Shown: one piece after another, positions 58,455 through 64,000 of the stretch
Layout of the letters: each line of letters starts with the position of its first letter
Position numbering within the stretch: the first letter of the stretch is position 1
Assembly (NCBI GenBank): GCA_008508345.1
Contig: QNGE01001682.1
Span: forward strand, 1-64,000
Origin: Paragonimus westermani
Taxonomy: Eukaryota; Platyhelminthes; Trematoda; Plagiorchiida; Troglotrematidae
DNA: 64,000 bases
Direction: 5' to 3'
The notes under the pieces: generated by a model
What the model was told of the DNA's origin: nothing
Seen by the model: the letters and a program-made list of their open reading frames with translations, nothing else
Database searches by the model: none
Program-made: the position numbers and the translations under genes

Positions 58455-60150
58455 TCTCTGCAATATACATCATAATGGCGACCTACTTTTGCTTAATTAT
58501 CTTCAAAACTACATACATGTTTAACGCTATGTTTGGTGCATAAAGTAGAACTCGCACCATAACAAACAAGAACGGTTGGGGTTGATTACGGTGAACATGA
58601 GCCTAATTGATGAGAACGAAAGAAAACACGTCTGTACGTACAGCAAGTTACAGAACACCTGCACTTTTGTTGCGTTCCTCATTGTATCAGATGGCGTCCT
58701 TAACCAAATGTGTGCTCTAGGTTGGCGAAGATTGCCGTGACCTTAAAACATGTCCCACTGCCACTTCACTCAATCTCCTCTCATGTTCACGAGCCGGTCC
58801 ACAGCCCCTAAAGCTTCGTTGTCAAGCTTTAGGCTAACGTTGCAATGACGTACCTGTATTTGTCAAGTTTGTCCTGCGTTTCTAACGAGCGCCGTTAACT
58901 CACAACACTTATTGGAAAGTTATGGCCTCTGGTCTAAAAGCACTTTTGCCATAGGCCGTGGATGCAAATTTGACACATTTTCAACATTATTTGAATGTCC
59001 TAGTGCCTAGTTCTATTGTATCAAAAAGTCGTTCAATACAGTACAATCTTTATTGTCCATCTCGCGCTCGCTCGCGTTTATGAACCGGAATTCCAATCCA
59101 CAACACAGCGGCGGTTTATGCTTACACGTCGTGCGCAGTTCTGTCTGGTTTGGGCTTTTTTCGTCCGTTGGTCCTATTTCGGTGAGTGTTGTCTTGTTCG
59201 GTCGCTCTCCTTTGGAGGATTGCGAGGCCTGGACCACACAGTAGGCTATTGGGCTGGACTGAACCGTTGCAATCGGGAAAGGGTTTCTCTCTCATCCGAG
59301 CCAAAAACCTCAAGATACTAGTTGCGGGGCTGCAGTCAGCCTGGCGTATGTGGAGCTTGTTTTCAAGCTACGATCACTGCCAACACTCTAGACAGTTTTT
59401 CACATGACAGTTCAACCGTTACCACCATCATTGTCTGTGCTTTGTGATATCCGCAACACGCATTGATCCGTGGTTGCTTCCCACCGTCGGAACTGGAAAT
59501 CGGACAATCGGGCTCATGAATTGCCACAAAGCACCCTGCGGTTTTTACTCATCACCAAAGATCTAGCCTTGGTACGATGGCACTGCCTCAGCAGCCTTGG
59601 GCTTTCCGAGTGACTGGTTCAGTTGCGGTTTTCTGTTGGATTTGGGGATTGTCTGTGTTGACTATCGAGTGATTAGTCTGATGGCCATCACATCAAACAT
59701 GTTTGTTGTCATTGTTCTTTGTAAACTAAACTTAACACATGTACAACCTATTCATTCGGGCCGTGGCCACATTCATCACATTCTCATGCATCGCCAGCCG
59801 CTTGTTTACTGCCATTCCTCTGAAGGATGGGCGAACGTTCTTTTTTAGCACCTGGAGTGCCTTTGATTCACCTAACAGAGCTGCACTTTGGGACCCTCTG
59901 ACAAAGAAGAGCGTATCTCATAGATGTGTCATTATAATTATTGCATTCTCCTATCGCATACTGAACCAGGTTAGCGGTTACATATTCATTTATAGTAATT
60001 GAAGAAAGACGGCACATACTGACTAGTGAATGTTTTATTGTGATGTTTCAAATCCACACGAGGATCCGTTATCAAACAAATAAGTGTACGTATATGTATA
60101 TATATACTTTTTCCCCACAAAATGCAAGAGTGACAAGGTCCACACCCACA
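58455..60150 (+). other. intron sequence, unassigned
   Basis: Frames at 59016-59407 and 59597-60002 have no recognised domain. A (TATA)n-like stretch lies at 60090-60110. Confidence 0.4.
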
Positions 60151-60159
60151 CACTATTAT

Positions 60160-60420
60160 GGATGAATTCTTGGAGGCGGTTGAGAAGTTTACCTATCTTG
60201 GGACACATTTCAACCTCCTCGGATTGTCTGATGAGATCACATAGCGTGTAGCTAATTTCAGACGAAGTCTGCCATCTTCCGCCACCTACGGTGCATCATT
60301 GCAGTTTTTTGCGGGGCAGAGACTGTGATGCAGTTGTACGAACGGTCCGTTTAGACCGTTGTGGAATGTGGTGAGCCTATGCGGGAGGTGTTTACGGCGT
60401 ACTTTTTGTGAATTATTAGC
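60160..60420 (+). pseudogene. RTE reverse transcriptase thumb fragment
   Basis: The + strand near 60165-60280 reads LEAVEKFTYLGTHFNLLGLS then DEIT and, after a stop, RVANFRRSLPSS. This is the FTYLGSxIxxxGxxxDEIxxRIAKAR line shared by RTE elements. The following SETW line is lost. Confidence 0.55.
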
Positions 60421-61130
60421 GGCGTACAATGAGGAGCAGCGAACTGGCGATGATGAAATTAGCCGTCATGTTAACATTACCGACATGTTTTTGCCGGCCA
60501 CCATGTGTAGCAATCTTGTCTCATGTTTTTCTGAGTCGAACACGCCATGCCTACAACAACTCATTGCTTGTCACTTTGTGCTGTGTTTGCATATGCTGAT
60601 TTAGTCTGAAAACGACCTTCTGGTAGTCAGCGTATGACGGGAGCTTATGGGTATCAAGATGTTCTTCCGGTTCTGCTGCACAGAAACTGGTGTTTAACAT
60701 CTCATCTGCCTGACCTTCAGCAATGCCCTGTTTTCACCGTTAAAAGAGATTTTGGTCTTTTTCTGATTTCATCCTTACTGCAATAACCAGTTCACTGTAG
60801 TAACATGAAAATGGTATTAGTGGCCTCCCCCGCGTGAGGGCTTATGGGGGATGTCTTCAACTGTTCCTGTTTCCATGTGTGTACGCTTAACCGTGATCCG
60901 CTGCTGTTGGTTTCACTTGACATACACAGGTCTTGCTCTCGACTAAGTGCACTTTCATGCACGAACATCCACTTCTAGTAGCCTTCGCTGAACATCGATG
61001 ATTCATCATGGTTCTCGAAATGCTGGTTACATCAATTGTTGTCCTCGGTCTCCTATTTCAGTTCGCTTTCGCTATGTGTCACTCTAACATCACTGGTGAC
61101 TGAACTACCAAACCTCTCATTGTTTTTCAG

Positions 61131-61205
61131 TTCCAGTTTGAAGAGGCGTCAACATTCATTGATCAACTTCAGCGACATCAGAATGAACTGGAAAATCTGA
61201 ACGAA
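61131..61205 (+). CDS. prominin-like exon: helical extracellular segment
   Basis: 75 bases, phase 0 at both ends, between acceptor cattgtttttcag and the perfect donor GAA|GTAAGT. It reads FQFEEASTFIDQLQRHQNEL then ENLNE, an amphipathic helix that continues the helix after the Cys pair. The preceding intron is about 7.2 kb and is filled with RTE sequence at 54030-54300, 55300-58450 and 60160-60420. No next exon was found before the end of the window. Confidence 0.65.
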
Positions 61206-61379
61206 GTAAGTTTTTTTGTGGTTGCTGCGTCTATGGTGAGTTTACACTGGTCATCCAGTGACTGATGGAGTGGACTGTTATTTATGACCATAACCGTTCA
61301 CACGACCTTGAGCTTTGTTTACGACTTGATATTTTAGTAATGTGTAGATGATCTTTCTCTCTCGTTTCTGCCCAACTAT

Positions 61380-63770
61380 GTATATGATGCATAGTGATCT
61401 TTTCTGATAGCTTGAGGTGGCGATCAGGCTTGTGTACTAATTTGATCCGTAGGGCTATGCCGACTAGGCCTTCGGTCCTTCCAGGTTCAGTCATACTAGA
61501 TAAGCCAAGGGGGGGCGGCCAGACAAAAAGTGGTTACGTTCATAGGTTTTTTTATCGCACTGCTGACTGTGTTCTAATGCTTAGCCAGTGAAGCACGAAC
61601 TCTGTTTATGGTCGCAACAGGGGATGGGGATTAGGATAGGTACCTCCAAATGGAGAGCACTCCGCCCATACAGCGGTTACCAGTGACTGCTGGCGTATTA
61701 TCCGGTACGGTCGAAAAATCGGCAGAAAATCTCAGATTCTTGATACCGTTCACGTTGCGTGTGCAGAACGCAACAATGTTCGGAGTTAGTCGTCAATGTT
61801 CTCAACAAGTGGATTAAAAATAAGTTATAATGCTCAACGTTTCAGTCATTTCGGATGGCTATCCTCCGGAGTTTTGTAGTCGAGATGCTGGGTGTTCTTT
61901 TTATTGGATCCGTTATCTGACAGACGGTATTCGGGGGCAATATGTCTCCCTCAAAGTTGTTGGCCGCATCAGTTTTTTGATGATGGATAAATCGCACGGT
62001 ATCAGCTCACGAATCGTCCGTGCACTTGTAACTCGATCGAGATAAGTCCGCTACATTTCTTAGTGTTTGTAGTCCAAATATATGCCACACTAGTTCTACG
62101 AAAGACCAGTTCTGTGGTCATCTGGACGCCGACGAGTGATTCCAACACCCGAGTTGGGATGAACTCAGTGGCCTGGCTGGGAGCTCTCAGAACCCATGAC
62201 ACGAGTACATTTAATGAGATTGATGATCTTATGTCGCACTCCTGCACTGCTTGCGAGTTGGCCATCACATGCTCGATTTCAGCTGTATTCGAGCGATGTC
62301 ACGATCTGGCCTCACCTACGCAGCGGTCATCACCATCGGCGTGATCACGTAATCGCGCTTCAGTGCTATATTTGCGAAGTGCGTACAATGCGAATAATCC
62401 ACTAGGATGATTGTAGCACGGATTATAGACTGGTCAATCAAAATGTGTGTCCATGGTTGCAGATATGTTTGTTCTAGATTGTCTGGGCAGATGCAGAAAC
62501 TGGATGTTAAACGGTTGCCAGAAGACATCATGAAGTCTGGTTCAGGCATTTTGGCAGGCTATCAGGCCCGCTTGGTCATCATCGATTGAGCGGCCATGTA
62601 TAGCCTGTCATAACAAGACGTCAGAAGTTCACTTGCTCTCATTGCAGATTTGACTGAGGTGCGGTAAGCTGTCGGATAACTGTGAAACAAAAATTCCGCA
62701 TATGAAGATAGTATATCTGGGGAACTTTTGAGGCGTTGTGGCTCAGTTTCGGAAGGTGCTTCGTTCCAGTTAGTTCATTCGACCGTGGAGCGGGACGTAA
62801 TCCCTCTAAAGTTCAGGGAAGCCCTGTTTGTTCGATTGTATAAAATTAAGGATGGCTGTCAAATCATCGACATTTATGGGGAAATCAGTCCAGTGAGCTA
62901 CACCGGAAACGTATTAGCTGGAATCCTGCTGAGCCAACTCAGTACGGAAGTTTTGAAGTTCACTGTTCCCGAGCAACATTGTCGAGTTCGTGCAAGTCAC
63001 AGTGTGTCCGACATGGTGTTTGATGCTTGACGCGTCCTGAAAAAGCGCCGTGAATGTAAACAGTTTCTGTTTGCTTCCTTCGTAGATTTCACTAAGGCCT
63101 TATGTTCCGTGAGTCATGAAACATTGTGGATCATACTTGGTATGTTTGACTATCAGGATAAGTTCGACAGTTTATAGTTGTGCATTTGGGTCTAAAGGCC
63201 AAGGTATGGTTTCGATGTTCCAAGTCTACGTAGTTCAACAATGCTCTTGATGTTGTTTGCACATGATCATACGCTATTTGCACACAGCGATGGTGTACTC
63301 CAGTGACTGGCCGCAGCTGCCCTGAACGCAGTATCTGAATTGGTTTGGATATCGGTACCGGTGAAGCGCATTCTTTCTTTTGCTGTTCCCTTGGTGCAGT
63401 GTTTTGCATGCACCTGGAGTGTGCATCAATGGGGATACTCTGGGTGGTTGGGCAGACTTCTGTTACTTGGGTCGCAATCTGTCGACAGGCCTACCAGTGG
63501 GCCGCGAGTTGTGAGCTCGTTTAGCAAAACGTAGTGCTTCTGACGTTTGTAAAGACGTGTCTGAAAATTCCGCACCCTGAAAGTGGAAATAAAGCTGCTT
63601 CTGTACCTCATTGGTGCTGTCGTGCGGCGTGGAAGCTTGGGCATGGTATCAACGAAATGTACGGTATGTGAGTTGCTTCCCTCTGCAACATGTAAGACGC
63701 CTATTCAATATCCAGTTTCCAAACACTGAGACACTTTGGAGAGTGAGCAGGAACGAATGGGTTTAAAGCT
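61380..63770 (+). mobile_element. second copy of the RTE-like LINE at 36730, inactive
   Basis: The leader ctatgccgactagg (61456) and following wording parallel 36820-36900. Coding remnants: RLSGQMQKLDVKRLPEDIMK (62480-62540) equals SSGQRQKLDVRRLK of the first copy; then FREALFVRLYKIKDGCQIID (62810-62870), SYTGNVLAGILLSQLSTEVL, VPEQHCRVRASHSVSDMVFD (62965-63030), FASFVDFTKALCSVSHETLW (63074-63130; motif A Asp kept, second Asp lost), LFAHDHTLFAHSDGVLQ (63255-63305; catalytic box FADD changed to FAHD) and LVLSCGVEAWAWYQRNVRYV near 63610-63670. Internal deletions shorten it to about 2.4 kb. It begins about 180 bases after the last prominin-like exon. Confidence 0.7.
61808..61915 (-). ncRNA. degenerate hammerhead-like structure
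   Basis: On the minus strand, CGGAGGA, then stem II AGCCAT/ATGACT (one mismatch) with loop CCGA, then GAAACG (about 61873-61840). It has the same plan as 42725-42853, but the first U of the core is changed, so it should be inactive. A diverged inverted repeat flanks it (GGATCCAATAAAAAG against the complement of gtggattaaaaataag). It lies inside the leader/5' part of the RTE-like copy. Confidence 0.35.
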
Positions 63771-64000
63771 GTCATAATCGTTTAACACAGGAAAAACAAA
63801 TGAATAGCTGTAAGTGTCGCCGTTTATATTATAGAACAAGAGTTGCTTAAGAAAACTGGGGAGGAAGTAAAAAATACACAGGCTCACATATAGGTTTGTA
63901 GCGCGAGCGCCATTGACTTCGACTCTTCGATACAGCAGAATACGTTTCCAGACAAGTCGTGTCCTTTGGATCCTAGACAGGAAGCCGTGAAATTCCCGTC

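Larger units (their letters stand above)
45592..61205 (+). other. prominin-like gene, partial (six internal exons)
   Basis: The gene span covers the exons annotated below; the translated parts, joined in phase, follow the prominin order from the first cytoplasmic loop into the first large extracellular domain. Intron phases at the five junctions are 2, 0, 1, 1 and 0, all matched between donor and acceptor. Introns are 0.5 to 7.2 kb. Prominins are pentaspan membrane glycoproteins of plasma-membrane protrusions that bind cholesterol. The first exons (signal peptide and N-terminal domain) and those for the other three membrane spans are not in the window or not recognised. The gene symbol is left empty because paralogue identity is unknown. 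Confidence 0.8.

Noticed and set aside
60359..60604. 81-codon + frame as a continuation of the RTE RT
   Set aside because: Beyond RCLRRTF the text does not follow the family line; kept only as part of the fragment up to about 60420.

Overview
This window looks like draft nuclear DNA of a metazoan, most probably a parasitic flatworm (fluke or pseudophyllidean tapeworm). It holds one split host gene with AT-rich introns and many decayed retrotransposons of the CR1, RTE and Penelope types that are abundant in flatworm genomes. There are no bacterial-style operons, rRNA genes or CRISPR arrays. Family names were assigned by reading motifs; no search was run. The flatworm assignment is an inference from the repeat types. 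There is an assembly gap at 24938-25053 and one ambiguous base at 32899.

Host gene: on the + strand from 45592 to 61205 I could thread six exons of a prominin (CD133)-like pentaspan membrane glycoprotein gene. They are 45592-45797, 46382-46520, 50670-50736, 53139-53222, 53746-53957 and 61131-61205. Intron phases agree at all five junctions. The conceptual product covers the first intracellular Cys-rich loop, the second membrane span and much of the first large extracellular domain. The 5' and 3' ends lie outside the window or were not recognised.

Region by region: 1-9270 is old repeat debris: a Penelope endonuclease tail (-), an RT tail and a fuller CR1-like relic (+). 9275-14150 is a nearly full-length but dead CR1-like element (+), interrupted near 11085-11345 by foreign sequence carrying hammerhead-ribozyme-like motifs. 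14150-24380 is mostly unassigned, with one tRNA-like SINE head and one 130-codon open frame. 24380-29440 holds an RTE endonuclease fragment, the gap, a Tc1/mariner/IS630-like transposase relic and an RTE RT with tandem 3' tails. 29830-31260 is a Penelope relic whose endonuclease segment is inverted relative to its RT. 33440-33640 is another DDE transposase relic. 36730-40650 is a near-complete RTE-like element. 42725-45071 is the best preserved Penelope element (-), followed downstream on its own strand by two hammerhead-like ribozymes. From 45592 on, the prominin introns contain further RTE relics (47190, 54030, 55300, 60160), and a second copy of the 36730 element starts about 180 bp after the last exon.

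The most interesting signals are the phase-consistent prominin gene and the hammerhead ribozyme family. One ribozyme (43004-43050) has a complete catalytic core. A sister at 29867-29901 has a different stem I sequence that is still self-complementary. A second type uses a longer stem II.
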